Positions 45,949 to 54,389 of a DNA stretch of 64,000 nt are shown piece by piece. The position numbers and the translations under genes are program-made. How positions within the stretch are numbered: position 1 is the stretch's first letter; each line of letters starts with the position of its first letter. The notes under the pieces are model-generated. The model saw only the letters and a program-made list of their open reading frames with translations. It had not been told where the DNA came from and ran no database searches. Source of the DNA: Clavibacter michiganensis (lineage in GTDB: Bacteria; Actinomycetota; Actinomycetes; Actinomycetales; Microbacteriaceae); NCBI RefSeq assembly GCF_021216655.1, contig NZ_CP080437.1, positions 372,001 through 436,000 on the forward strand, given 5' to 3'.

Positions 45949-46494
45949 CTAGATCGCGCGCTGGGTGAGCGTGAAGGCGAGCTTGTCGAAGGAGAGCGTG
46001 CCGTTCTGGCCGGTCGTCGCGGCGGAGGGGAAGGTCACCGTGAGGACGACGTTCACCTTGGAGGCGGACGTGGAGGGCTTGACCGTGAAGGTGTTCGCGG
46101 CGCTGGCGGGGGCGATGCTGGCGTCGGTCGAGGTGACGTCGAGCTTCGTGGTGATGGCCGCCTTGAGCGCCGCGTCGCCCGTGATGGAGACGGGGTTGTA
46201 GGTGAGGTCCGCGGCGAGCGAGTCGCCGGTCGCCGTGACGGTCAGGGCACTCGTGTACTGGAGGACGTTGCCCGGCACGATGCGGTAGGTCGCGGGGTCG
46301 ATGACCTTGCTGCCGCCGTTGGTGATGTCGGTCCAGACGCCCGCGGTGTCGGCGGCGAGGGCGAGGTTGCCGGAGGAGACGCTGGAGGCGGCGACCGTGG
46401 CGTTGGCGTTCCACAGCGCGAAGCTGCCGGCGCCGCCGAGGAGGAGGACGATTCCGGCGGCACCTGCGACGGCACCGGAGACGATCTTGTTCAT
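45949..46494 (-). CDS. TasA/alternate signal-mediated exported protein, 181 residues
   Basis: MNKIVSGAVAGAAGIVLLLGGAGSFALWNANATVAASSVSSGNLAL is the standard opening of the actinobacterial alternate signal-mediated exported proteins. The mature domain is a ~150-residue beta-rich unit (DPATYRIVPGNVLQYTSALTVTATGDSLAADL) without cysteines, resembling a TasA-like fibre subunit. AGGAAA lies 5-6 nt before the ATG at 46494. As first gene of the four-gene group it may be the major subunit. Confidence 0.85.
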   Translation of the reverse strand: MNKIVSGAVAGAAGIVLLLGGAGSFALWNANATVAASSVSSGNLALAADTAGVWTDITNGGSKVIDPATYRIVPGNVLQYTSALTVTATGDSLAADLTYNPVSITGDAALKAAITTKLDVTSTDASIAPASAANTFTVKPSTSASKVNVVLTVTFPSAATTGQNGTLSFDKLAFTLTQRAI

Positions 46495-46851
46495 GGGGTT
46501 TCCTGTTCTTCGCGCGGTGTGCCGCGCATGCTCATGGGGAGGCGGCGGGTGGGTGTCCCGCCGGTCGTCTCCGGTCCTGCGTCGGCGCCTGGGCGGCGCT
46601 CCTGCGGTGTCGTACCGGTGTTCCTTCGACATGCATCACTCTGACGGAGCGGTCTCAAGCCACCCGCTGGCAATCCGCAAGTCCCCCCGAGCTTTCCCGC
46701 AAGCCCGCCCCGGCTTCGGCTCAAGGCCGGGCGGGCTGTCCGCGGACGGTCCGGCCGGATCCGCACGGCGTCGCGGTCGGGGGCTGCGCGGGTCCCTCGG
46801 TCTAGGCTCGGGCCACGGCGTCCTCCGACGGCGGAACGAGGAGGAACGCGC
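46495..46851. other. Divergent intergenic region between the exported-protein cluster and a kinase gene
   Basis: This 357-bp stretch has no gene that I can support. It contains a hairpin (46702-46714 with 46725-46737, one bulge), a possible -10 TAGGCT for the kinase at 46803-46808, and on the other strand a TTGAGA (about 46652-46657) that could be a -35 for the exported-protein genes. The heptamer CCGCAAG occurs twice (46675-46681 and 46697-46703). Both transcription units probably start here. Confidence 0.45.
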
Positions 46852-48498
46852 ATGACCTCTCCCGTCCTCGCGGCCCGGTCGTCCGCGGACGCGCGGCGGC
46901 GGCGCGGGTCCACCCGCGCGCAGGTCCCGTTCCTCCTCAGCTGCGCGGTCGTCGCGGTAATCGTGGCCGTGGTCGAGCCGGTCATCGAGCTCGACGCCTG
47001 GTTCGCCGTCGCCGTCGCCATGGTGCTGGCCGGCTCCGTGCTCGCCGTCGTGGTCGCGACCACCCGGATCCCGTCCGCCGCCCTCATCGCGGTGCCCGCG
47101 CTCGACCTGCTCGCGGTGGCGTTCATCCGCGATGCGACGGTCGCCACCCTCCCCGCCGCGGCGCTGCTCGTGATCTTCCCGCTCCTCTGGCTCGTGTTCG
47201 GCTTCCCGTCGGGCGGCGTCCCCGTCGCCGTCGCGGGCGCGCTCGCCATCACCGTGTTCCCCGTGCTCCGCGAGGGCGGGTTCCCCGAGACGAGCGCCGG
47301 GTGGGCCGACCTCGTCGGCGGCCTCCTCCTCATCGCCCTGCTGGTCGGCGCGGCGGCGCAGGCCGCGGCCACGCAGCGCCGGGATCAGCGCGAGCTCGCC
47401 GAGGCGACGGCGGCCCAAGCCCGGCTCCTCGCGGAGTCGCGCGAGCAGACCGCCACCATCCGCGACGTCGCGGACGCCGTCGACGTGGGCATCGTCTTCT
47501 TCGACGCCGACGACCGGCCCGTGATCCGCAACGCGGCCGTCCGCACGCTCCTCGACATCGCGGGCTACGACCACGAGACCGGCATGGCGACGTCCGTCTA
47601 CGGGTCCGACCGCGTCACGCCCGTCGCGCGCGAGGGCAGGGTCCTGATGGAGGCGGTGTACGCCGACAAGGTGCACGGGCCCGTCTACTGGGTGGGGGAG
47701 CCCGGCAACCAGCGCGCCCTGGTGCTCTCCGTCCGACCGATCGGCCGCCGGACCGGCCAGCTGGCGGGCACCGTGCTCGGGGCGTACGACGTGACCGACC
47801 TCGCCCAGGCCGTCCAGGTGCGCGACGAGTTCCTGGCGACCGTGTCGCATGAGCTGCGGACGCCGCTCACCAGCATCGTCGGCTACCTCGACCTGCTCGA
47901 CGAGCTGCACGACCCCGCCGAGCTGGGCATCCAGGAGGAGCTCGCCGTCATCCAGCGGAACGTGGCGCAGCTGTCGAGCATCATCGGCTCGCTGCTCGAG
48001 GGCGCCGACCACGCGCCCGCCCTCCGGCGTGGAGCGGTCGACCTGACGGCGCTCGTCGACGCCGTCGCGCGGCCGGCCGCCGCGCGGGCCGCCGAGCGCG
48101 GCCTGGTGCTCGACGCCAGGCTCGAGCCCGGGATCACGCTGGACGGCGACGCGGATCGGCTGACGCAGGTCGTCGAGGCGCTCGTCTCGAACGCGCTCCT
48201 CTTCACCCCATCCGGCCGCATCGACGTGGCCGTCGTCACCGAGGGGGACGACGCCGTGATCTCGGTGGTCGACACGGGCGTCGGCCTCAGCGAGGAGGAC
48301 CAGCAGCACGTGTTCGACCGCTTCTTCCGCGCGCAGTCGGCCCGCGACGGCGCCGTCCCCGGGATCGGCCTGGGCCTCTCCATCGCCGAGCGCACCGTCA
48401 CGGCGCACGGCGGACGCGTGCGCATCGCGAGCCGCCTCGGCCACGGCACGCGAGTGGTCGTGACCCTCCCGCGGCGGGACGACGCGACGGGCGCCTAG
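46852..48498 (+). CDS. Orphan sensor histidine kinase with PAS domain
   Basis: 548 residues. Five to six N-terminal membrane spans (to about residue 175) precede a linker helix, a PAS-like domain (TIRDVADAVDVGIVFFDADDRPVIRNAAV), the HisKA box VSHELRTPLTSIVGYLDLL, and a HATPase domain with VSNALLFTP (N box, with Leu where Lys/Lys-Phe is usual), VVDTGVGLSEED and [20 protein letters not shown] precedes the ATG. No response regulator is adjacent. It is divergent from the SipW/exported-protein cluster and may control it. Confidence 0.9.
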   Translation: MTSPVLAARSSADARRRRGSTRAQVPFLLSCAVVAVIVAVVEPVIELDAWFAVAVAMVLAGSVLAVVVATTRIPSAALIAVPALDLLAVAFIRDATVATLPAAALLVIFPLLWLVFGFPSGGVPVAVAGALAITVFPVLREGGFPETSAGWADLVGGLLLIALLVGAAAQAAATQRRDQRELAEATAAQARLLAESREQTATIRDVADAVDVGIVFFDADDRPVIRNAAVRTLLDIAGYDHETGMATSVYGSDRVTPVAREGRVLMEAVYADKVHGPVYWVGEPGNQRALVLSVRPIGRRTGQLAGTVLGAYDVTDLAQAVQVRDEFLATVSHELRTPLTSIVGYLDLLDELHDPAELGIQEELAVIQRNVAQLSSIIGSLLEGADHAPALRRGAVDLTALVDAVARPAAARAAERGLVLDARLEPGITLDGDADRLTQVVEALVSNALLFTPSGRIDVAVVTEGDDAVISVVDTGVGLSEEDQQHVFDRFFRAQSARDGAVPGIGLGLSIAERTVTAHGGRVRIASRLGHGTRVVVTLPRRDDATGA

Positions 48499-48534
48499 CC
48501 CTCGTCATAGCCGATGGCAAGGCCCACGGGCGAA

Positions 48535-48564
48535 TCGGCAGAAACCGCGCCCGCCGCCTAGACT
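48535..48564 (+). promoter_or_regulatory. Candidate promoter of the BCCT transporter gene
   Basis: TCGGCA (48535-48540) and TAGACT (48559-48564) are 18 nt apart, each with 4 of 6 consensus bases, and lie after the kinase stop. Confidence 0.4.
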
Positions 48565-48634
48565 CGGCCGGTCGCTCGCGGGACCCCTGCGTGCGATGCC
48601 CAGGAATCCGAGCCCACAGGAGCCCATCCCCTCC

Positions 48635-50464
48635 ATGACCTCCACGCGCACGTCCGCAGAACGCCTGCTCGACCGTCTCGTCCCGAAGCGCAGATCGGGC
48701 CCCGACGGGACCCGGCCACCCCGCCGCGACCACTCCGACCACCGCCTCCTCGAGGCCAGGTTCACCGGGTCCGTCGACCTCTACGAGCCCGAGCACCCGA
48801 AGATCGACCGCCTCGTCTTCGGCGTCACGGCCGTCCTCGCGGTCGGCTTCGTCGTCTGGGGCATCGTGAGCACCGACGGCCTCGCGACGATCTCCGGCAC
48901 CGCGCAGAGCTGGGTCATCAACCAGACCGGCTGGCTGTTCGTGCTGGCCGCGAGCTTCTTCGTGATCTTCGTGATCTGGCTGGCCGCGAGCCGCTACGGC
49001 CGCATCAAGCTGGGTGCCGACGACGAGAAGCCGCAGTTCAAGACGGTCTCGTGGATCGCGATGATGTTCAGCGCGGGCATGGGCATCGGCCTGATGTTCT
49101 TCGGCGCGGCCGAGCCGCTCAGCTTCTTCGTCACCCCGCCGCCCGGCACCACGCAGCCGGAGTCGGAGGCGGCGATCCGCACCGCGATGGCCACCGCGAT
49201 GTTCCACTGGGGCCTGCACCCGTGGGCGATCTACGCGGTCGCCGGCATCGCGATCGGCTACGGCACGTTCCGCAAGGGGCGCAAGCAGCTCTTCTCCTCC
49301 ATCTTCCAGCCGCTGCTCGGCACCAAGCGCACCGAGGGCTGGGCGGGTCGCGTCATCGACATGCTAGCGATCTTCGCCACGCTCTTCGGCTCGGCGGCCT
49401 CGCTCGGCATCGGCGCGACGCAGATCGGCGCGGGCCTCGAATTCAACGGCTGGGTGGACGAGGCCACGGCCCCGCTCCTCATCGGCATCATCGTCGTCCT
49501 CACGATCGCGTTCATCTTCTCGGCCGTCTCGGGCATCGCCCGGGGCATCCAGTGGCTGTCGAACATCAACATGGTGCTGGCCGTCGTGCTGGCCGTGTTC
49601 GTGTTCGTCGTCGGCCCGACGCTCCTCATCCTGAACCTCATCCCCGCCACGCTCGGCGCCTACCTCGGCGACATGACCGAGATGGCGTCGCGCACCGCGG
49701 CGACCGGCGGCGACGAGATGAGCGCCTGGCTGTCCAGCTGGACCGTCTTCTACTGGGCCTGGTGGATCTCGTGGACGCCGTTCGTCGGCATGTTCATCGC
49801 GCGCATCAGCCGCGGTCGCACCATCCGCGAGTTCGTGGTCGGCGTGCTCCTCGCGCCCAGCATCGTGGCCCTCATCTGGTTCTCGATCTTCGGCGGATCC
49901 GCCATCCACGCGCAGCAGACCGACGGCGACATGACCGTCGACGGTGCCGTGGTCAGCGACAACACGCTGTTCCAGCTGCTCAACCACTACCCGTTGGCGA
50001 GCATCAGCACCGTCCTCGTGATGCTGCTCGTCGCGATCTTCTTCGTCTCGGGCGCCGACTCGGCGTCCATCGTGATGGGGACGCTCTCGCAGCGCGGCGC
50101 GCTCCACCCGAGCCGCAAGGTCGTCGTGTTCTGGGGCGTCGTCATGGGCGCGGTCGCCGCGATCATGCTCGCCATCGGCGGGGGAGGCACGGAGGCCCTC
50201 ACCGGCCTGCAGAACCTCACGGTCGTTGCCTCGCTGCCGTTCGTGATCGTGATGCTCGTGGCCTGCTACGCGCTCTGGAAGGAGCTGCGCACGGATCCGC
50301 TCATCGTGCGCCGTCAGGTCGCGGTCGAGATGATGCGCGACGCCGTGGTCAACGGCGTCGAGCAGCACGGCGACCACTTCCAGCTCTCGGTCGACCCCGT
50401 CGAGCCGGACGAGGCGGAGGTCCGCGAGCCCCTCGGCGACGAGGACGAGGCCCGGCGCTCCTGA
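48635..50464 (+). CDS. BCCT family transporter (betaine/choline/carnitine)
   Basis: About 609 residues with twelve membrane spans. The family signature FYWAWWISWTPFVGMFIARISRGRTIREF, with the aromatic betaine-binding residues, is present, as is the Gly-rich MMFSAGMGIGLMFFGAAEP of span 3. The N-terminal ~60 residues and an acidic C-terminal tail of about 70 (rich in Glu/Asp) are cytoplasmic and may sense osmotic stress. It likely imports glycine betaine with sodium or protons. The ATG at 48635 lies 12 nt after AGGAG; an ATG at 48596 is the alternative. Confidence 0.92.
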   Translation: MTSTRTSAERLLDRLVPKRRSGPDGTRPPRRDHSDHRLLEARFTGSVDLYEPEHPKIDRLVFGVTAVLAVGFVVWGIVSTDGLATISGTAQSWVINQTGWLFVLAASFFVIFVIWLAASRYGRIKLGADDEKPQFKTVSWIAMMFSAGMGIGLMFFGAAEPLSFFVTPPPGTTQPESEAAIRTAMATAMFHWGLHPWAIYAVAGIAIGYGTFRKGRKQLFSSIFQPLLGTKRTEGWAGRVIDMLAIFATLFGSAASLGIGATQIGAGLEFNGWVDEATAPLLIGIIVVLTIAFIFSAVSGIARGIQWLSNINMVLAVVLAVFVFVVGPTLLILNLIPATLGAYLGDMTEMASRTAATGGDEMSAWLSSWTVFYWAWWISWTPFVGMFIARISRGRTIREFVVGVLLAPSIVALIWFSIFGGSAIHAQQTDGDMTVDGAVVSDNTLFQLLNHYPLASISTVLVMLLVAIFFVSGADSASIVMGTLSQRGALHPSRKVVVFWGVVMGAVAAIMLAIGGGGTEALTGLQNLTVVASLPFVIVMLVACYALWKELRTDPLIVRRQVAVEMMRDAVVNGVEQHGDHFQLSVDPVEPDEAEVREPLGDEDEARRS

Positions 50465-50476
50465 CGCCGGCCACGC

Positions 50477-50523
50477 ACGACGAAGCCGACCCGCGCCCTG
50501 TGCGCGCGGGTCGGCTTCGTCGT
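50477..50523. terminator. Terminator after the BCCT gene
   Basis: A perfect 20-bp stem (50477-50496 with 50504-50523, 7-nt loop) starts 13 nt after the stop. Confidence 0.8.
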
Positions 50524-50580
50524 CCGGTCCGCCCGGCGCACGCGGGGGCGCCCGCACCCCTCGCGGGCCGCGCGCGTCGG

Positions 50581-50586
50581 TAGGGT
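50581..50586 (+). promoter_or_regulatory. Candidate -10 box of the lipid kinase gene, leaderless
   Basis: TAGGGT lies 4 nt before the ATG at 50591 and 7 nt before the ATG at 50594; the second spacing matches the other leaderless starts. Confidence 0.5.
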
Positions 50587-50593
50587 GACCATG

Positions 50594-51610
50594 ATGACGA
50601 CCTCCACCCCCGCCTCCGCACCCTCGCCCGCGTCCACCGACGGCTCGCGCCGTCGTGCCGCCGTCGTCTACAACCCCATCAAGGTCGACCTCGCGTCCCT
50701 CAAGACGAAGGTCGCGCAGGCGGCGGGCACCGCCGGATGGCAGGAGACCCTCTGGTTCGAGACCAGCGAGGACGACCCGGGCAAGGGCGCCGCGCAGGAG
50801 GCCCTGTCGCACGACGTCGACATGGTCATCGCGGCGGGCGGCGACGGCACGGTCCGCGCGGTCGCCGAGGGCATGTCGGGATCGGGCGTCTCGCTCGGCC
50901 TCCTGCCCTCCGGCACGGGCAACCTGCTGGCCCGCAACCTCAAGCTCACGCTCAACGACGTCGACCACTCGCTCGAGGCGGCGTTCTCCGGGCGGGACCG
51001 CACGGTGGACCTCGCGGCCATCGAGATCCTGCGCGAGGACGAGTCACGCGACAAGCACGTGTTCGTCGTCATGGCGGGCGTCGGCATCGACGCGAAGATG
51101 CTCGCCAACACCGACTCGGAGCTGAAGAAGAGGGTCGGCTGGCTCGCCTACGTCGACGCGATCTTCAAGGCGCTCCGCGACAGGGACCAGCTCCGCCTGC
51201 GCTACCGCCTCGACGGCCGCAGCGTCCACCGCCGCCGCGCGCACACGCTCATCGTCGGCAACTGCGGGTCGCTGCCCGCCAACATCCTGCTGCTGCCCGA
51301 CGCGGCGGTCGACGACGGGATCCTCGACGTCGTGCTCATGCGCCCCGAGGGCATCCTCGGCTGGATCCAGATCTGGCTCAAGGTCGCGTGGGAGAACGGC
51401 GTCGTCCGCCGCACCGCAGCCGGCCGACGCCTCATGGGCCCCGAGAAGGAGGTGCGCGCGCTCGAGTACCGCACCGCCGAGGAGGTCGTGGTCCGCCTCG
51501 AGAAGGAGGAGGACATCGAGCTCGACGGCGATCCCTTCGGCCGCGCCATCGGCTTCAAGATCCAGGTCCTCCCCGGCGGCCTGACCGTGCGGGTGCCGCA
51601 GGACTCCTGA
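50594..51610 (+). CDS. Diacylglycerol kinase family lipid kinase
   Basis: 338 residues. The catalytic DAGK motif is AAGGDGTVRAVAEGM with the essential GGDGT, followed by LGLLPSGTGNLLARNL. The second domain carries GVGIDAKM and a beta-rich C-terminus (PLEYRTAEEVVVRLEKEEDIELDGDPFG-like end block). It phosphorylates diacylglycerol or a related lipid such as sphingosine, recycling it into phospholipid. There is no membrane span, unlike DgkA. ATG 50594 is favoured by its distance from the promoter box; ATG 50591 or GTG 50585 are possible. Confidence 0.88.
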   Translation: MTTSTPASAPSPASTDGSRRRAAVVYNPIKVDLASLKTKVAQAAGTAGWQETLWFETSEDDPGKGAAQEALSHDVDMVIAAGGDGTVRAVAEGMSGSGVSLGLLPSGTGNLLARNLKLTLNDVDHSLEAAFSGRDRTVDLAAIEILREDESRDKHVFVVMAGVGIDAKMLANTDSELKKRVGWLAYVDAIFKALRDRDQLRLRYRLDGRSVHRRRAHTLIVGNCGSLPANILLLPDAAVDDGILDVVLMRPEGILGWIQIWLKVAWENGVVRRTAAGRRLMGPEKEVRALEYRTAEEVVVRLEKEEDIELDGDPFGRAIGFKIQVLPGGLTVRVPQDS

Positions 51611-51665
51611 TCCGCGTCGCCGGGCCGCGGACGCATCTGTCGGCGGCCCATGGGAGGGTCGCGGC

Positions 51666-52844
51666 ATGATCCGCACCCTCGCCGTCTCCGGCTACCGCTC
51701 CGTCCGCGACCTGGCGCTGCCCCTCACCGGCCTCGACATCGTCACGGGCGCCAACGGCAGCGGCAAGTCCAACGTCTATCGTGCGCTCCGCCTGATCGCG
51801 GACATGGCGCAGGGTGGCGCGGTCGGGGCGCTCGCCCGCGAGGGCGGCCTCGAGGCCGTGCTGTGGGCGGGCCCCGAGGGCCTCAGCCGCGCGATGCGCG
51901 ACGGCGACCACGAGGTGCAGGGCACCATGCGGAAGGGCCCCATCGCCCTCCGGCTCGGCTTCGCGGGCGACGAGCTCGGCTACCTCGTCGACCTCGGCAT
52001 CCCGCAGCGGGATCCGCGGGCCCTGCCCCCGACCATGTTCGGCCGGGACCCGGAGATCAAGCGCGAGCTGGTCTTCAGCGGACCGGTGGCGCGTCCCCGC
52101 TCGCTGGTGCTGGAGCGCCGCTGGCAGGACGTGCGCGTCCGCGACGAGGCCGACGGCTGGCAGCACGTGCCCGCGATGGTGCCGCCGCACCTCAGCGTCC
52201 TCAGCGAGGTGGCGGACGCGGTCACCAGCCCGGAGGCGATGATCCTCCGGCGGCGCATGGGCGGCTGGCGCTTCTACGACCACCTCCGCACCGACGCCGA
52301 CGCTCCCGCCCGCCGGCCGCGCGTGGGCACGCGCACCCCCGTCCTCGCGAGCGACGGCTCGGACCTCGCGGCCGCCGTGCAGACCATCCGGGAGTGGGGC
52401 GACGGCGACGCGCTCGACGCCCTGGTCGACCGCGCGTTCCCCGGCTCGACCATCGTGGTCCGCTCCCAGGACGGCGTCCTGTCGCTCGGGCTCCGGCAGC
52501 CCGGCATCCTCCGCGTGCTCGACGCGGCCGAGCTCTCGGACGGCACTCTGCGGATGCTCATGCTCACGGCCGCCCTGCTCACGACGGAGCCGCCGGAGCT
52601 CATGGTGCTGAATGAGCCGGAGACGAGCCTGCACCAGGATCTGCTGCCCGCGCTCGGCGAGCTCGTCGCGGAGGCGTCGCGGAAGGTGCAGATCCTCGTC
52701 GTCACGCACGCACCCGGCCTGGCCGCGGCGGTGTCGGGGCACGCGGAGGCGGGCGAGCTCCTGCTGGAGAAGCCCCACGGCGAGACGGTCCTGCGCGGTC
52801 AGGGGCTGCTCAGCGCCCCGTCGTGGGACTGGGGCACGCGCTAG
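51666..52844 (+). CDS. AAA ATPase, RecF/OLD-like SMC-type
   Basis: This 392-residue protein begins IRTLAVSGYRSVRDLALPL and has Walker A GANGSGKSN (about residues 29-37). The ABC-type tail has LSDGTLRML (signature-like), LMVLNEPETSLHQDL (Walker B with Glu) and ILVVTHAPGLAAAV (switch His). The middle ~200 residues form an insert without the long coiled coil of true SMC proteins. There is no TOPRIM nuclease domain. Relatives act in DNA repair or phage defence; no partner gene is adjacent, so the role is open. GAGGGT ends 6 nt before the ATG. Confidence 0.85.
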   Translation: MIRTLAVSGYRSVRDLALPLTGLDIVTGANGSGKSNVYRALRLIADMAQGGAVGALAREGGLEAVLWAGPEGLSRAMRDGDHEVQGTMRKGPIALRLGFAGDELGYLVDLGIPQRDPRALPPTMFGRDPEIKRELVFSGPVARPRSLVLERRWQDVRVRDEADGWQHVPAMVPPHLSVLSEVADAVTSPEAMILRRRMGGWRFYDHLRTDADAPARRPRVGTRTPVLASDGSDLAAAVQTIREWGDGDALDALVDRAFPGSTIVVRSQDGVLSLGLRQPGILRVLDAAELSDGTLRMLMLTAALLTTEPPELMVLNEPETSLHQDLLPALGELVAEASRKVQILVVTHAPGLAAAVSGHAEAGELLLEKPHGETVLRGQGLLSAPSWDWGTR

Positions 52845-52885
52845 CGGTCGGCGCGGGGCCGGCACGACGGGCGCCGGGTGCACGA

Positions 52886-52935
52886 CGACGCCTCCCGGTC
52901 GCGGCCCGGAGGGGCGGAGCGAGCGGGAGGCGTCG
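52886..52935. terminator. Hairpin between convergent genes
   Basis: A perfect 12-bp stem (52886-52897 with 52924-52935) with a 26-nt loop lies between the ATPase and desaturase genes. Confidence 0.5.
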
Positions 52936-52968
52936 GGTGGTGCGGGGTGCCGTGATCAGCGGCCGTGA

Positions 52969-54072
52969 TCAGCGTCCGAAGGCCGCCGATGCGGGGCAGT
53001 CGAAGGGGTCGCCGCCGGCGGAGAGGCCGACGCGGTTGAGGTAGGCGATGACGATGCCGTACGAGGCCAGGAGCGTGGTCTCGGTGTACGGGATGTTGTG
53101 CGTCGCGCAGTACTCCTTCGCGATGACCTGGGCCTTCTTCAGCGCGGGCCGGGGCATGTTCGGGAAGAGGTGGTGCTCGATCTGGTAGTTGAGGCCGCCC
53201 ATGTAGATGTCGGTGAGCCAGGTGCTCTTGATGTTGCGGCTGGTGAGGACCTGGCGGCGGAGGAAGTCGACCTTCGAGTCCTTCGGCAGCACGGGCATGC
53301 CCTTGTGGTTCGGGGCGAACGAGGCGCCCATGTAGACGCCGAAGACGGCGAGCTGCACGCCGACGAACGCGAACGCCATGCCGAGCGGGAGGAAGAAGAA
53401 GACGACGGCGAGGTAGGCGATGATGCGCGTGGAGAGCATCGAGATCTCGAGCCAGCGCTTGTCGACCTTGCCGCGACCGAAGACCGTGCGGAAGCCGTGC
53501 ACGTGCAGGTTCAGGCCCTCGAACATCAGGATGGGGAAGAACGCGTAGCCCTGGTGGCGCGTGAACCAGCCGTAGAGGCCCTTCGCGCGGGCGGCGTCCT
53601 CCTGCGTGAAGGAGATGACGTCGCGCTCGATGTCCGGGTCCTTGCCCATGACGTTCGGGTTGGCGTGGTGGCGCGAGTGCTTCGTCATCCACCAGGAGTA
53701 GCTGATGCCGACGAAGAGGTTGGCGAGCGTGCGGCCCGCGATGTCGTTGGCCTTGCCGGACTCGAACACCTGGCGGTGCGAGGCCTCGTGGGCGAGGAAG
53801 GCGAACTGGGTGAAGATGATGCCGAGCCCGGCGGCGATGAGCAGCTGGAACCAGCTGTCGCCCAGCGCGACGAACCCGATGCCGAGGCCGACGAGCGCCG
53901 CGGTGATGCCGGCGAACATGAGCACGTAGAATCCGACGCGGCGCTCCAGCAGCCCGGCTTCGCGGACGGTGTTGAGCAGACCCGAGTAGGCGGTGGTGGG
54001 ATTCGATCCACCGCCGCGCTTGGGCTTGGTCAGCACGATGCGGGGAGGGGCGGAGGTGTCGGTGTCTGTCAT
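52969..54072 (-). CDS. Membrane fatty-acid desaturase
   Basis: 367 residues with four membrane spans and the three histidine boxes of acyl desaturases: HEASH, HSRHH and, near the C-terminus, NYQIEHHLFP (QxxHH form). These hold the di-iron centre that introduces a double bond into acyl chains. GPP-like spacing and the HHLFP ending resemble mycobacterial DesA3-type and delta-6/9 front-end enzymes without a fused cytochrome b5. It probably adapts membrane fluidity. An upstream reductase partner is not adjacent. The start at 54072 has only a weak ribosome site (GAGTGAG). Confidence 0.9.
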   Translation of the reverse strand: MTDTDTSAPPRIVLTKPKRGGGSNPTTAYSGLLNTVREAGLLERRVGFYVLMFAGITAALVGLGIGFVALGDSWFQLLIAAGLGIIFTQFAFLAHEASHRQVFESGKANDIAGRTLANLFVGISYSWWMTKHSRHHANPNVMGKDPDIERDVISFTQEDAARAKGLYGWFTRHQGYAFFPILMFEGLNLHVHGFRTVFGRGKVDKRWLEISMLSTRIIAYLAVVFFFLPLGMAFAFVGVQLAVFGVYMGASFAPNHKGMPVLPKDSKVDFLRRQVLTSRNIKSTWLTDIYMGGLNYQIEHHLFPNMPRPALKKAQVIAKEYCATHNIPYTETTLLASYGIVIAYLNRVGLSAGGDPFDCPASAAFGR

Positions 54073-54389
54073 GTGCCTGCTCACTCGAAGGTCGGGGCCT
54101 CGCGGCCAGGGGGAGCGGCCCGTCTCACGGGACCAAGGGGATGCAGCGCCGTGATCCGCGTGACGCTCCGGCTGCCGGGGATCAGGGGCGACCGAGTCCT
54201 TACCCTGCCATGCCGCGAGGCGCCGTGGGCTGAGAAACCGTCGGTGCGTCGCGGCTCGTCGGTCGCGTGTAATGTTCGTGGCCGCCCGCCCCGCGGTTCG
54301 GTCCCCGACCGCTGGAGGAGCTCCACGGACGCATTCCCGCCGCGGCATGGACGCCGGCGACGGCCAGGATCCGGCGATGCGTCGGCTGG
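54073..54389. other. Intergenic region upstream of the desaturase gene
   Basis: This 317-bp stretch lies between two genes on the minus strand. I see no convincing gene. It must hold the desaturase promoter; GGGTAAGGA near 54200 and an ATTACAC near 54268-54275 are the only AT-richer patches that could act as -10 boxes. Confidence 0.4.

Noticed and set aside
48499-48634. Riboswitch or leader RNA before the BCCT gene
   Set aside because: The leader is short, with no conserved stem pattern that I could identify; only a plausible promoter is visible.
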